From Roseiarcus sp963813555 (GTDB lineage Bacteria; Pseudomonadota; Alphaproteobacteria; Rhizobiales; Beijerinckiaceae), in NCBI GenBank assembly GCA_963813555.1, contig CAWEZX010000010.1, positions 62,001 through 126,000 of the forward strand: 64,000 bases of DNA. The letters are read 5' to 3'. The notes beneath the pieces are model-generated. The model did not search any database. It saw only the letters and a list, made by a program, of their open reading frames with translations, and was not told where the DNA came from. Made by a program: the position numbers and the translations under genes. Shown one piece after another: positions 8,989 through 17,291 of the stretch. Each line of letters starts with the position of its first letter. Position 1 is the stretch's first letter.

Positions 8989-9750
8989 ATGGGAAGCATC
9001 ACCATCGAATCGGCCGCCATAAGACTCACAGATACGATACTTGGATACAACGAGCAGGATCTGGAGGAAACGCTTAAAGCAATCGCCGTCGATGTCGGCG
9101 TTAGTCACATTGCGTACGTGCGTTTCGCACCCGACAAAAGTTCCGACGCGAGCCTCCTTACCGGAACGATGACGTACTCGTTTCAGTGGCAAACGCGCTA
9201 CTTTCTCAAGCAATATGTCTTAATCGATCCGGTCATTTCGTATGGGAGCAAAGCGGTTCTCCCATTCGACTGGGATGAGTTGCCACGCGACAATTCCGCA
9301 GTTCAGTCGTTTTTTGCCGATGCGTCGAGCCACGATGTTGGCCTCAACGGGCTGTCGATCCCCGTTCGCAACCGGAGGGGCGTCTACTCTTTAGTGTCTT
9401 ATACAAGCAACCATCCGAAACAAGAATGGCAAGATTTCAAAAAGGTTAATATGATCAAACTGCAATTGATCTCGGTCCTCATTGATTCAGCCGCCAGTGT
9501 GAATTTAAAATTGAATAGCCCCCCAGTCAAACTGTCAAAGCGAGAAGAGCAGTGTCTGATCTGGGCTGCGCGGGGAAAGACGTACCAGGATATTTCCGAC
9601 ATATTGAATATATCCTTTGGTAGTGTGAAGAGTTATCTCGATACAGCTCGGCATAAGTTGAATTGCGCGAATTTGACCCACGCTGTCGGCGTCGCCATTG
9701 CTACTGGCGTGATCCCCGCGAAGGCTCTCCAAGGCTCGTCTTTTAAGTGA
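8989..9750 (+). CDS. LuxR-family quorum-sensing regulator
   Basis: 253 residues. The N-terminal autoinducer-binding domain keeps all key residues known from TraR/LuxR: Trp67, Tyr71, Asp80, Pro81, Trp95 and Gly121 (WQTRYFLKQYVLIDPV; GLNGLSIPVR). The C-terminal LuxR HTH (about 178-240) has LSKREEQCLIWAARGKT and SVKSYLDTARHKL. It should bind an acyl-homoserine lactone and control transcription. luxI follows 92 bp downstream on the same strand, so it is a cognate pair. The region is lower in GC than the flanks. Confidence 0.93.
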   Translation: MGSITIESAAIRLTDTILGYNEQDLEETLKAIAVDVGVSHIAYVRFAPDKSSDASLLTGTMTYSFQWQTRYFLKQYVLIDPVISYGSKAVLPFDWDELPRDNSAVQSFFADASSHDVGLNGLSIPVRNRRGVYSLVSYTSNHPKQEWQDFKKVNMIKLQLISVLIDSAASVNLKLNSPPVKLSKREEQCLIWAARGKTYQDISDILNISFGSVKSYLDTARHKLNCANLTHAVGVAIATGVIPAKALQGSSFK

Positions 9751-9842
9751 TTCTCGGAATGTCAACTCAACTTCTATGTGGAATTGCCACCGTTAAAATT
9801 TAAGGTTAACATTCGTGGTCTCGTAGCAAGGGAGATGCCACG

Positions 9843-10484
9843 ATGTTGAAGTATATTGAAGGTTCACGTGCGTCGTTGTTTCCAACGGAAATGGACGCAA
9901 TGTTTCGTAACAGAGCGCTCACTTTCTCGGAACGGCTCGGTTGGGATGTTATTGTGAAAGACGGGTATGAACGGGATGAATTTGATGACGCCAATCCGTT
10001 GTACCTTGTATCGGTTGACCCAAATACCAGTGAATATTGGGGATCGTTACGATTGCTGCCAACAACCGGGCCAAACATGCTGCGCGACGTTTTTCCGTTC
10101 CTACTCGAAGAGGGCGAATTCATCGAAAGCGCGACAATCTGGGAGAGTTCGCGGATTTGCGCTGTGGCCGTGGATGGTCAACCTCAGCGCAGCCGGAATG
10201 GGGTTAACTTCGTGCTCAGCGAGTTGATCGCTGGCATCGGGGAGGCCGCCATCAAGGCTGGCTTGACCCAGATCGTCTCCGTGTTCGACGCCCGGATCTA
10301 TCGCGTGCTGAAAGCCGTCGGGTGCAATCCGCAGCTTATCGGGAAGCCGCGTCGGATCGGCCAGACTATGAGTTACGCCGGGCTCTTCGATACTGGCGAA
10401 GGCCTCGTCGCGGCTCTGAAGGCGTTCCGCGAGGAGCTTGGAATTGAGGCGCCGGAAGCGAAGGAATTCGCTTTCGCCGCCTAA
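9843..10484 (+). CDS. Acyl-homoserine-lactone synthase (LuxI family)
   Basis: 213 residues, the usual LuxI length. It makes acyl-homoserine lactone from S-adenosylmethionine and an acyl carrier. All invariant residues are in register: Arg24, Phe28, Trp34, Asp45, Asp48, Arg70, Glu101 and Arg104 (MFRNRALTFSERLGWDV; SLRLLP; IWESSRICAV). AGGGAG lies ~10 bases before ATG 9843. An AT-rich palindrome-like stretch (TTAAAATTTAAGGTTAAC, near 9795-9812) sits in the promoter region; I see no classical lux box. The acyl chain cannot be predicted from sequence. Confidence 0.93.
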   Translation: MLKYIEGSRASLFPTEMDAMFRNRALTFSERLGWDVIVKDGYERDEFDDANPLYLVSVDPNTSEYWGSLRLLPTTGPNMLRDVFPFLLEEGEFIESATIWESSRICAVAVDGQPQRSRNGVNFVLSELIAGIGEAAIKAGLTQIVSVFDARIYRVLKAVGCNPQLIGKPRRIGQTMSYAGLFDTGEGLVAALKAFREELGIEAPEAKEFAFAA

Positions 10485-10534
10485 CGGAGACTGCGCCGCT
10501 ATCGCTGGCAGCCTTGGGGGGCCCCTTTGAAGGG

Positions 10535-10570
10535 TTTGTAGCGCGGTCTATTGCACGACCGCGCTACAAA
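10535..10570. terminator. Hairpin between luxI and the convergent XRE gene
   Basis: Perfect 14-bp inverted repeat: TTTGTAGCGCGGTC at 10535-10548 and its complement at 10557-10570, with an 8-base loop. The A/T ends on both arms suit a bidirectional terminator. The right arm overlaps the stop codon (10564-10566) of the opposing XRE gene. Confidence 0.75.
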
Positions 10571-10980
10571 AGGGTTTCGTTCCTCGCCAATTCGACCACC
10601 AGCGAGACAATGGCCTCGCGCAAAGCAGGGTTTTTGACACCGATGAACGCCCGATGCAGACGCAGTCCTTGATCGGGTAGGGTTAAACGGGCTCCGTCTC
10701 CATTTGGCGGGCGCTCGTTGTCGTCAAAGCCAAAAAAATAGACTGGTTTCACGCCTAGAACCTTGGACAGGGTAAGCAAGCGATCCGCACTGATCCGTTT
10801 TGCGCCTTTTTCGTATGCGCTGATATCCTTTGGATCTATTTGGAGTTTCTCTGCGAGCTCTTCTTGGGACCAGCCGGTTGAGGTCCGTTTGTCACGTAAA
10901 CGACCCCCGAGCGATATATCGATTTGGTTGGAGTTTTTGACCACGATCCTATTTCCAACGCGATTTTGCGACGCGGCCAA
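10564..10980 (-). CDS. XRE-family HTH transcriptional regulator
   Basis: The N-terminal helix-turn-helix (about residues 24-80) reads LRDKRTSTGWSQEELAEKL followed by ISAYEKGAKRISADRLLTLS, a cI/SinR-type fold. The C-terminal ~55 residues are unclassified. The frame opens with TTG at 10980; an internal GTG near residue 14 is an alternative start. It converges on luxI with a shared terminator and may belong to the same acquired island. Target unknown. Confidence 0.85.
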   Translation of the reverse strand: MAASQNRVGNRIVVKNSNQIDISLGGRLRDKRTSTGWSQEELAEKLQIDPKDISAYEKGAKRISADRLLTLSKVLGVKPVYFFGFDDNERPPNGDGARLTLPDQGLRLHRAFIGVKNPALREAIVSLVVELARNETLL

Positions 10981-11315
10981 CGTCGGCGAGCGCAGATCGC
11001 CTCAAAGCGCCTCCATGCCAGGCTTGGCGGCCGTCATAATGGGCGATCCAAGTCGACACGTAGCGCTCCTCTCTCGGCCCATCATCTACGACATGGGTCA
11101 GGCTTTGTATTGGAACTGATTTAACAGATGCTGGCTCGTGAACTGAGTTCAATAACGCAACGGGCGCCAGTGTCAAGACCCATAACCCTTCGGTTGAAAT
11201 GTCCAGTTTCTCGCGAGTGCGAACGCGGCGGCGGTGCGAGAATCCCCGGCAATCAGGGCAATGAGCGTGGTTCCGGTCGCCGCCGGCTTAGCGTGGCCAC
11301 AACGCCCACGCGCGC
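10981..11315. other. Intergenic region, no firm gene
   Basis: On the minus strand near 11000-11120 a frame reads LTHVVDDGPREERYVSTWIA and HYDGRQAWHGGAL, which looks protein-like but is short and unrecognised. No start or Shine-Dalgarno sequence is convincing. It may be a relic. Confidence 0.3.
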
Positions 11316-11595
11316 TCAGGCTCGAGGCACGATCCGGCGACCGTCTGCATCGAATGCGTGAATATTCACGCCCCGCGCGGACAAATGTCGGCGGTTCGCC
11401 GGGCGGCGGGATCGCCGGCAATGGACTTCGGCAAGTGTCATCTTGTCGTTGGCGCGCGGCACATGAGCGTACGAGACTTCACCCCGCCGTTCGACGGGCT
11501 CGACCGCTCCCGGCACCAGCGAAGTCGCCCGCGGCGGCGGGCGCAAGGCGCTCGGTGGGCACGCCGATAGTCGGCAGCGCACTGGGCTTGAGGGT
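11316..11595 (-). pseudogene. C-terminal relic of a sugar ABC-transporter ATPase (MalK/UgpC type)
   Basis: Two minus-strand frames together resemble the regulatory TOBE tail of MalK/UgpC ATPases: ALPTIGVPTERLAPA (like TIGVRPE) in one, then VEPVERRGEVSYAHV, RANDKMTLAEV and VNIHAFDADGRRI in the other. The ATPase core is absent and the pieces need at least one frameshift. Such ATPases often neighbour SIS-domain amino-sugar genes, as here. The identity rests on motif resemblance only. Confidence 0.5.
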
Positions 11596-11666
11596 CTGGC
11601 GTTTGATTTCGTCACCGAATTGACGCTGTCTTCGAGTTCCCAGCAGCGGACGTAGGAAGCGATTCG

Positions 11667-12698
11667 GTGAGCAGGACGTTCATGGCCGCGGAAATCATGG
11701 AGGCCGGCGCGGTCATCCGCCGCCAATTGGGCGCCAACGCGGCGTCGACCGCCGAGTTGGCCACGGACTTGCGGGCGCGCAAACCATCGTTCGTCGCCAC
11801 GGTCGCTCGCGGCAGTTCCGATCATGCCGCGCTCTACCTCAAGCATCTCGTAGAGCTTAAGGTCGCGCTTGCTTGCGCTTCGCTCGCCCCCTCGATCGCG
11901 TCGCTTTACCACGCGCCGCTCAAGCTTAACGGCGCGGTTGCAATCGCCATCTCGCAGTCCGGCCGCAGCCCAGATATCGTCGCCATGCAGCGCGCGGCGA
12001 AGGATGAGCGCGCGATGACGATCGCCCTTGTCAACGACGAGGAATCTCCGCTGGCGCGTGATGCGGACGCGCTCCTACCGTTGCACGCGGGCGCTGAGCG
12101 CTCGGTCGCGGCGACCAAGTCGATGGTCGCCTCGCTGGTCGCCGGCGCCTCTCTGGTGGCCCATTGGAGCGAGGACAGCGAGCTTCTGGCGGCGCTCGCC
12201 AAGCTGCCTTCGGTCCTGGACTTATCGTCCGCCGCGCCGCCTGCGACGGAGGCGATCGAGACGCTGGCGCAAGCCTCGTCCCTGTTCATCGTCGGCCGTG
12301 GCGCGACTCTCGCCGTCGCCGCCGAGGCGGCGCTCAAGCTCAAGGAAACGTCGGCGATCCACGCCGAAGCCTTCTCGTCCGCCGAAGTGCTGCATGGGCC
12401 GGCGGGGATCATAAAGTCTGGATTTCCGGTCCTCGCCTTCGCGCCCGCGGACGCCGCGCGTCCGGGGTTCTTTGATGCGCTCGACCGTCTCGCTGCTTTC
12501 GGCGCGGCGCCGCTCGTCGTCGACAGCGAGGCGCACGAACGCTGGCCGACATTGGTCGCGCTTGATGGGGGCCACCCCCTTCTTACCCCGATCGTGGCGC
12601 TTCACGTCTTCTACCGCGTCGCCGAGGCGACCGCGCGCCTGCGCGGGTGCGACCCTGACCAGCCGCCCCATCTCAAGAAGATCACTGAGACCTTGTGA
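11667..12698 (+). CDS. SIS-domain protein, probable glucosamine-6-phosphate deaminase/isomerase type
   Basis: 343 residues with two SIS domains: VARGSSDHAALYLKHL and AISQSGRSPDIV in the first, FIVGRGATLAVAAEAALKLK in the second. The C-terminal PPHLKKITETL is the usual tail of NagB-II/AgaS-like proteins related to the isomerase half of GlmS. It lacks the glutaminase domain, so it more likely deaminates or isomerises an amino-sugar phosphate. The start is GTG 11667 or ATG 11682. The ABC-ATPase relic upstream suggests a former amino-sugar uptake locus. Confidence 0.85.
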   Translation: MSRTFMAAEIMEAGAVIRRQLGANAASTAELATDLRARKPSFVATVARGSSDHAALYLKHLVELKVALACASLAPSIASLYHAPLKLNGAVAIAISQSGRSPDIVAMQRAAKDERAMTIALVNDEESPLARDADALLPLHAGAERSVAATKSMVASLVAGASLVAHWSEDSELLAALAKLPSVLDLSSAAPPATEAIETLAQASSLFIVGRGATLAVAAEAALKLKETSAIHAEAFSSAEVLHGPAGIIKSGFPVLAFAPADAARPGFFDALDRLAAFGAAPLVVDSEAHERWPTLVALDGGHPLLTPIVALHVFYRVAEATARLRGCDPDQPPHLKKITETL

Positions 12699-12737
12699 GC
12701 CTAGCCGACGCTGGGCGCTTTGGATTGAGATGGAGTC

Positions 12738-12884
12738 GGTTTGGCTCCTTCCAAGCGGCGGGGCGACGTTCAGTCCGGTCGATCCGTTTGGGTTTTCTTG
12801 GCGCGTCGCCTTTCCGTAACGAAAACCCCCGATTATGAGGGTTGGATTTCCTTGGATTTCCTTGGATTTCCTTGGATTCTCTCG
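12738..12884 (+). repeat. Dispersed repeat copy B, left part
   Basis: Begins GGTTTGGCTCC, contains TTTGGGTTTTCTTGGCGCGT and CGAAAACCCCCGA, then tandem TTGGATTTCC words, ending TTGGATTCTCTCG where the IS1595 transposon has inserted. The right part continues at 16952. It starts 40 bp after the SIS gene stop, on the same strand. Confidence 0.88.
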
Positions 12885-12945
12885 GCGATTATAACGTTGA
12901 CAAAGCCACGTAGGCGGCGTATGAATGGCGGCATAGGAGCTTTCC

Positions 12946-13995
12946 ATGTCTGCCGCCATTCTCCAAAACCCGATCTTCACCGATAACGACAAAGCCCGCA
13001 CATGGCTTGAGGCTCGCATTTGGGCCAAGGGCCGTCCCTGCCCGCATTGCGGGACCGTCGATCATTCAACTCTCCTACAGGGCAAAGCGCATCGCGCTGG
13101 CGTCTACCAGTGCCTCGATTGCCGCGAGCAATTCACTGTCACAGTGGGCACGGTGTTCGAGCGTTCCAAGATTCCGCTTTCCAAGTGGCTTACGGCGCTA
13201 TTTCTCATGGTCGCCAGCAAGAAAGGCGTGAGCGCGCATCAAGTTCACCGTATGCTCGGCATCTCGTACAAGAGCACATGGTTCATGATGCATCGCTTGC
13301 GTGAGGCCATGCGTTCTGGGGACTTGGCCCCAATGGGCGGCGCCGGTTCGATTGTTGAAATCGACGAAACTTTTATCGGTCGCAAGCGAGGCGTGGAAGT
13401 TAAGCAGGGCTTCGGACATAAGCACGTCGTTTTGACACTTGTTGAGCGCGGCGGCGAGGCTCGCTCATTCCATGTCGAAAGCGTCAAGAAAGAGGATGTT
13501 TTGCCGATTGTTCGCGCCAACATTGACCGCGAAAGCCACGTCATGACCGATGAAGCAAAGCGTTACGCTCAACTAGGGGATGAGTTCGCCAAGCATGATG
13601 CAGTTGACCACTCGCGTGGCGAATATGGCTATACGGACCGCAAGACAGGCGTGAAGATCAATACAAACACAATGGAAGGTTATTACTCAATCTTCAAGCG
13701 CGGCATGAAAGGTGTCTATCAGCATTGCGGAGAAAAGCATCTGCATCGCTACGTTGCAGAGTTTGACTTCCGTTATTCTAACCGTTCAGTGCGCGGGATT
13801 GAGGACGTGGAGCGCGCAGAATTACTGGCCAATGGTATCGTTGGAAAGCGACTGACCTATCGACGGCCTAACCAAGCCTCAGAGCCTGTCCGGGAACATA
13901 TTGAATCGTCGGAATCATTTGTGATTCAAGGGAAGCGGCCTGATTCGATTTGGGGGGCCGCCGATGTGGACGAGCAAAAATCGCAGACGCTATGA
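12946..13995 (+). CDS. IS1595-family transposase
   Basis: An N-terminal zinc ribbon (CPHCGTVDH and YQCLDC) is followed by the DDE/DDN-type ISXO2 domain (SIVEIDETFIGRK, VMTDEAKRYAQLG, and TNTMEGYYSIFKRGMKGVYQH with the conserved N/E-H end). The family end KRLTYRRPNQA is reached at 13878. The natural stop there was probably TAA; the nested IS5 element changed it, and the frame now runs ~40 codons into IS5. The catalytic core is intact. The start ATG 12946 follows GGAGC. Confidence 0.93.
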   Translation: MSAAILQNPIFTDNDKARTWLEARIWAKGRPCPHCGTVDHSTLLQGKAHRAGVYQCLDCREQFTVTVGTVFERSKIPLSKWLTALFLMVASKKGVSAHQVHRMLGISYKSTWFMMHRLREAMRSGDLAPMGGAGSIVEIDETFIGRKRGVEVKQGFGHKHVVLTLVERGGEARSFHVESVKKEDVLPIVRANIDRESHVMTDEAKRYAQLGDEFAKHDAVDHSRGEYGYTDRKTGVKINTNTMEGYYSIFKRGMKGVYQHCGEKHLHRYVAEFDFRYSNRSVRGIEDVERAELLANGIVGKRLTYRRPNQASEPVREHIESSESFVIQGKRPDSIWGAADVDEQKSQTL

Positions 13996-14820
13996 CCGGA
14001 GCCGATTGCGCTATCCGAGCGATCTGAGGGACGAGGAATGGGCGCTTGTGGAGGCGCTCATTCCGCCCGCCAAACGCGGCGGCAACCGGCGTCATGTCGT
14101 GGTGCGCGAGGTTGTCAACGGCCTGATGTATATCCTGAGCACCGGCTGTCAGTGGCGGGCGATCCCCACCGACCTGCCGCCGCGCTCGACGCTCTATGAT
14201 TATTTCGATCTGTGGAGCTGGGATGGCACGCTCGACCGCATTCACGACGCGCTTTATGCGAAGTGCCGCCAAGCCGCCTCACGCGAGGCAAGCCCGAGCG
14301 CCGCGATCATCGACAGCCAGAGCGTCAAGAGCGCGGAAAAAGGGGGCCTGCGATCGATCCGGCGGGCTACGATGCAGGCAAGAAGATCAAGGGCAAGAAG
14401 CGGCACATCCTCGTCGATACGCAGGGCCTGCTGATGCATGCCATCGTGCACGCCGCCGACGTCCAGGACCGCGACGGCGGCGCGCTGTTGATGGCGAGCT
14501 TGTTCGGCGCTTTTCCATTCCTGATCAAGCTCTATGCCGACGGCGGCTATCAGGGGCCGGAGTTTAAGAGCGCGATGAAGCGGATTCTGGCCCGCGTCAC
14601 CGTCGAGATCGTCAAGCGATCGGATCACGCCACAGGCTTCGTCGCGCTGCCAAAGCGCTGGATCGTTGAACGCACCTTCGCTTGGCTCGGCCGCTGCCGA
14701 AGACTGGTCAAGGACTGGGAATGCCTCAATCACAAGGCGCTCGCCTTCCTGCGCCTCGCCTCCATCCGCCTCATGCTGCGAAAACTATCCAATCCCGCAT
14801 GATGTTCTCGGACAGACTCT
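13881..14820 (+). mobile_element. IS5-family element nested in the IS1595 transposon
   Basis: Imperfect terminal repeats: AGAGCCTGTCCGGGAACAT at the left and the complement of AGAGTCTGTCCGAGAACAT at the right. The short flank is T-C-A on the left and T-A-A on the right, so the expected TNA duplication is imperfect. The element is ~940 bp, normal for IS5/IS427-type elements. Confidence 0.85.
13964..14802 (+). CDS. IS5-family transposase in two frames (likely -1 frameshift)
   Basis: The first frame (13964 on) reads DLRDEEWALVEALIPPAKRG and GCQWRAIPTDLPP, up to IDSQSVKSAEKGG. The second, one base back, reads PAIDPAGYDAGKKIKGKKRH, LYADGGYQGPEF and WIVERTFAWLGRCRRLVKD, ending at 14802. The frames join at AAAAAGGGGG (near 14337-14346), a slippery run as in IS427-group elements that make the full transposase by -1 frameshifting. 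The DDE residues are split between the two halves. Confidence 0.88.
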
Positions 14821-14833
14821 AAGAGATGATCTC

Positions 14834-15055
14834 ATGCTCAATGACACTGACAAGTGGCCAGTCATTTGCCCGAACTGCGGCTATGAGACGAAGAAACAAA
14901 TCGGATGGCTGAAGCATGCAGTCAACGTTACGTGTGACAGATGCGGCGAAACACGCGGGTTTTACAACCAGGCATTTGTCCAATCTTTGGATAACTTGAG
15001 ACAACACATCGACGTGTTCGCTCGAAACTCCCCGTTTACCGAAAAGAAGTCCTAG
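14834..15055 (+). CDS. Zinc-ribbon small protein, transposon passenger
   Basis: 73 residues from ATG 14834. Two Cys pairs 25-30 residues apart (CPNCGYETKK and TCDRCGET) form a clear zinc ribbon; the rest is acidic/polar. No family recognised. It lies directly after the transposase within the IS1595 ends and 148 bp before the HEPN-like gene, so it may be that gene's partner (inference). Confidence 0.65.
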   Translation: MLNDTDKWPVICPNCGYETKKQIGWLKHAVNVTCDRCGETRGFYNQAFVQSLDNLRQHIDVFARNSPFTEKKS

Positions 15056-15410
15056 TTGTTCAAGCGCTTCTACAAACGAAGATGGTATCCGCTCCGGTAC
15101 AGCGGGCCGATGCATCGGCCCGCTCTTTGACACTGTATCTACGGCGCGCTCAAATCGTCCCCACGCATCGGGAAGGATTCCAATCTCATCATTGGGCTTC
15201 GTCATGTCCGATAAAGACCTCGATCCGTTCTACGCCACTCTAGGCGAAATAGTCGTTCTATGGAATCAAGCAGAAGGCATTTTGTCCACAATGCTTGTTT
15301 CCCTATGCGGCGCGAATCCAAAAACATGGATTCTTACGGCCGAGCTAGGGAACGTCGGACTAGAAAATGCCCTGAAAAGCGCTACCGCTGATCTCGCTCC
15401 CGCCCACTTA

Positions 15411-16468
15411 GAGCAGTATCCGAACGGATTGAATCGGCGGGGGGATTCCCAAATCGGTTAATTTCTGCTTCCTCATTCACTGCGAGAATGGGGACGGCGG
15501 GGGATGGGTCTTTCCAACGATCTTCGCGAGCGCGTGGTCGAGGCGGTGGTCTTGGGCGGGTTGTCGCGCAATCAGGCGGCCGCGCGTTTCAAAGTGAGCG
15601 TGGCGAGCGCGGTGCGCTGGGTAAAGCGGTTCAATACCACGGGCGAGATTTGGCCGGCGCCTTCCGGCGGCGACCGCCGCTCCCGCCAAATCGAGGCGCA
15701 TCGCGACTATCTGTTGGGCCTGATCCGGCGCAGGCCGGACATAACGCTGCTCGAGATCCGGGAGCAGCTGATCGCCAATAGCGGCGAGCGCTTTGCGGTC
15801 TCCGTGCTGTGGCGTTTCTTCGACCGTCACCAGATCACCTTTAAAAAAAACGGCGCATGCCGAGGAACAACAACGCGCGGACGTGCAAAATCGACGCCGG
15901 GAATGGTTCGCGGGACAGCTCGATCTCGATCCGACGAAACTCGTTTTCATTGACGAGACCGGAGCCTCCACAAATCTCGCGCGCAAAAGCGGACGTTGCC
16001 GGCGCGGGCGCCGGTTGCGGTCGGCCATCCCGCACAGTCACTACAAAACGGTGACTTTGGTCGCCGGCCTTCGCCTTCGCGGCCTGACGGCGGCAAGGAC
16101 TTTCGACGGACCGATCAACGCCGCCCTGTTCGAGGATTGGGTGGAGACATGCCTCGTCCCCACGCTCTCGCCCGGCGAGACCGTCGTCATGGACAATCTC
16201 CCCGCTCACAAGGGGCCGCGGGTCGAGCAACTGATCAAGGCGGCGGGCGCGCAGTTGCGATATCTTCCAGCCTACAGTCCCGATATGAACCCTATCGAAA
16301 AAGCCTTCTCCAAGCTCAAGGCCTTCCTGCGCAAAATCGCCGAGCGGACCGTCGCGGGTCTGATGCGCGCCCTCGAAACCTGCGCCGAAATCTTCGAGCC
16401 CTCGGTATGTATAAATTACTTCAAATCCTGTGGTTATCAGGACGATACAGGATGATCGGATTCCGCTC
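15411..16468 (+). mobile_element. IS630-family element (full copy) nested in the HEPN-like gene
   Basis: Flanked by TA at 15409-15410 and 16469-16470, the TA duplication of the family. Ends are GAGCAGTATCCGAAC at the left and the complement of GAGCGGAATCCGATC at the right. 1058 bp. A shortened near-identical copy lies at 41607-42371. Confidence 0.93.
15504..16455 (+). CDS. IS630-family transposase in two frames
   Basis: The N-terminal HTH part (15504 on) reads LSNDLRERVVEAVVLGGLSR and QAAARFKVSVASAVRWVKRF. The catalytic part, in another frame, reads KLVFIDETGAS, VVMDNLPAHKGPR and YSPDMNPIEKAFSKLKAF (D-D-E). The frames meet at a run of eight A (about 15843-15850), a typical slippage site in IS630 elements. 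The protein ends at 16455. Confidence 0.92.
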
Positions 16469-16951
16469 TAAAGGATCACATTGAATATGTAACTGAGTGG
16501 TTCTCACGCCTTCGAGAGTTTAGAAACTATTATGTCCACGGCATAAGAAGAGTTTCATATACCTCGCACGGCCTACGAGGATTAATCGGTCATGTCTCTG
16601 CAAAGAGCGCCTTGGTTTATCATCAAGAATATTTGACAGACGATAGGCTTTCAACTCTTCTTCCCAAAATAAAAGACCTACTCTATTTCGCCTCTAGTGT
16701 TGAGCTTCATCTTGCAGCGTTTCCAATGACAACCTTTTCTGATGGACAGCCACTCCCACCATTGCCACAAAAGCCTCTTTTGCCAGATAGGTTGGTGAAG
16801 CCTCGCCGATATCTTCAAGGCGACATACACCCGCGAGAAAAATCTCGAAATCGTTCGAAACCAAATCCTCAATCTGAGAAGTCACGCTAGCGCCGGCCTG
16901 TCCTGATTCTTTTAACATCTCTTCCTCGGCTTTGTCAACGTTATAATCGCC

Positions 16952-17055
16952 TTCTCTCGTCAGAATATAGACTTATCAATTGGTTACACGGCATAAATCG
17001 AGGAAAGTTTTTTCATAGGCTTTTGTCCTCGGCCGTTCGCAAGCGCCGGAACGGG
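16952..17055 (+). repeat. Dispersed repeat copy B, right part
   Basis: Continues copy B after the transposon: TTCTCTCGTCAGAATATAG, CTTATCAATTGGTTAC, CATAAATCGAGGAAAG, up to AAGCGCCGGAACGG. It matches copy D over its whole length and copy C up to GTTAC, showing that the transposon split a pre-existing repeat. Confidence 0.85.
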
Positions 17056-17291
17056 CGCCCATTGTCGAGGCCATGCGGAAGGCCATGATTGTTCATGGGG
17101 CAAGCTTAATCTAGCTTCTGATTTTCTGCAAGAGATTGTCGTCCCTCCATTTCGGCCGCATCAACCCAAAAGGAACTCGCTAGGGCCTCGGGACGGATGG
17201 ATCGAAGGCCGCGAACGCGAAATCGCGAATTCGTGTCAGAAATTCGGAATTCTGTTTAGATCGTTTCGACCGAGCCCAGCCGAGGTCGTGC
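17056..17291. other. Intergenic region, no gene seen
   Basis: No credible reading frame. It separates repeat copy B from the 3' end of the cytochrome c gene. Short direct words such as GAATTCGTGTCAGAAATTCGG are present, without a clear function. Confidence 0.5.

Larger units (their letters stand above)
15204..16890 (+). pseudogene. HEPN-like protein gene interrupted by IS630
   Basis: The 5' part (15204-15410) encodes ATLGEIVVLWNQAEGILSTM and ends at Leu codon TTA 15408-15410. The 3' part (16471-16890) encodes KDHIEYVTEWFSRLREF, RNYYVHG and a basic tail. Removing 15411-16470 (IS630 plus one TA) rejoins them in frame without a stop: 208 residues. RNYYVH (Arg87, Asn88, His92) fits the R-N-x3-H signature of HEPN ribonucleases, and the N-terminal half is helical as HEPN requires. 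Start could also be TTG 15192. Function (RNase toxin, effector or transposition control) is inferred from the motif. Confidence 0.7.
12885..16951 (+). mobile_element. IS1595-type transposon with passenger genes (4.07 kb, nested ISs)
   Basis: Ends are perfect 24-bp inverted repeats beginning GGCGATTATAACGTTGAC (12884-12907 and 16928-16951). The flanks share TTCTCTC(G) (12877-12884 and 16952-16959), fitting the 8-bp target duplication of the family; the left boundary is uncertain by one base. Content in order: transposase, IS5 insertion, zinc-ribbon gene, HEPN-like gene split by IS630. The target is dispersed repeat copy B. Confidence 0.88.

Noticed and set aside
9751..9842. A lux box upstream of luxI
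   Set aside because: I could not find a convincing 18-20 bp dyad of lux-box type; only an AT-rich palindrome-like stretch.
12840..12880. Short tandem TTGGATTTCC units as a mini-CRISPR or direct-repeat origin
   Set aside because: The units are ~10 bp with no spacers, and the same words recur in repeat copies A, C and D, so they belong to the dispersed repeat family.
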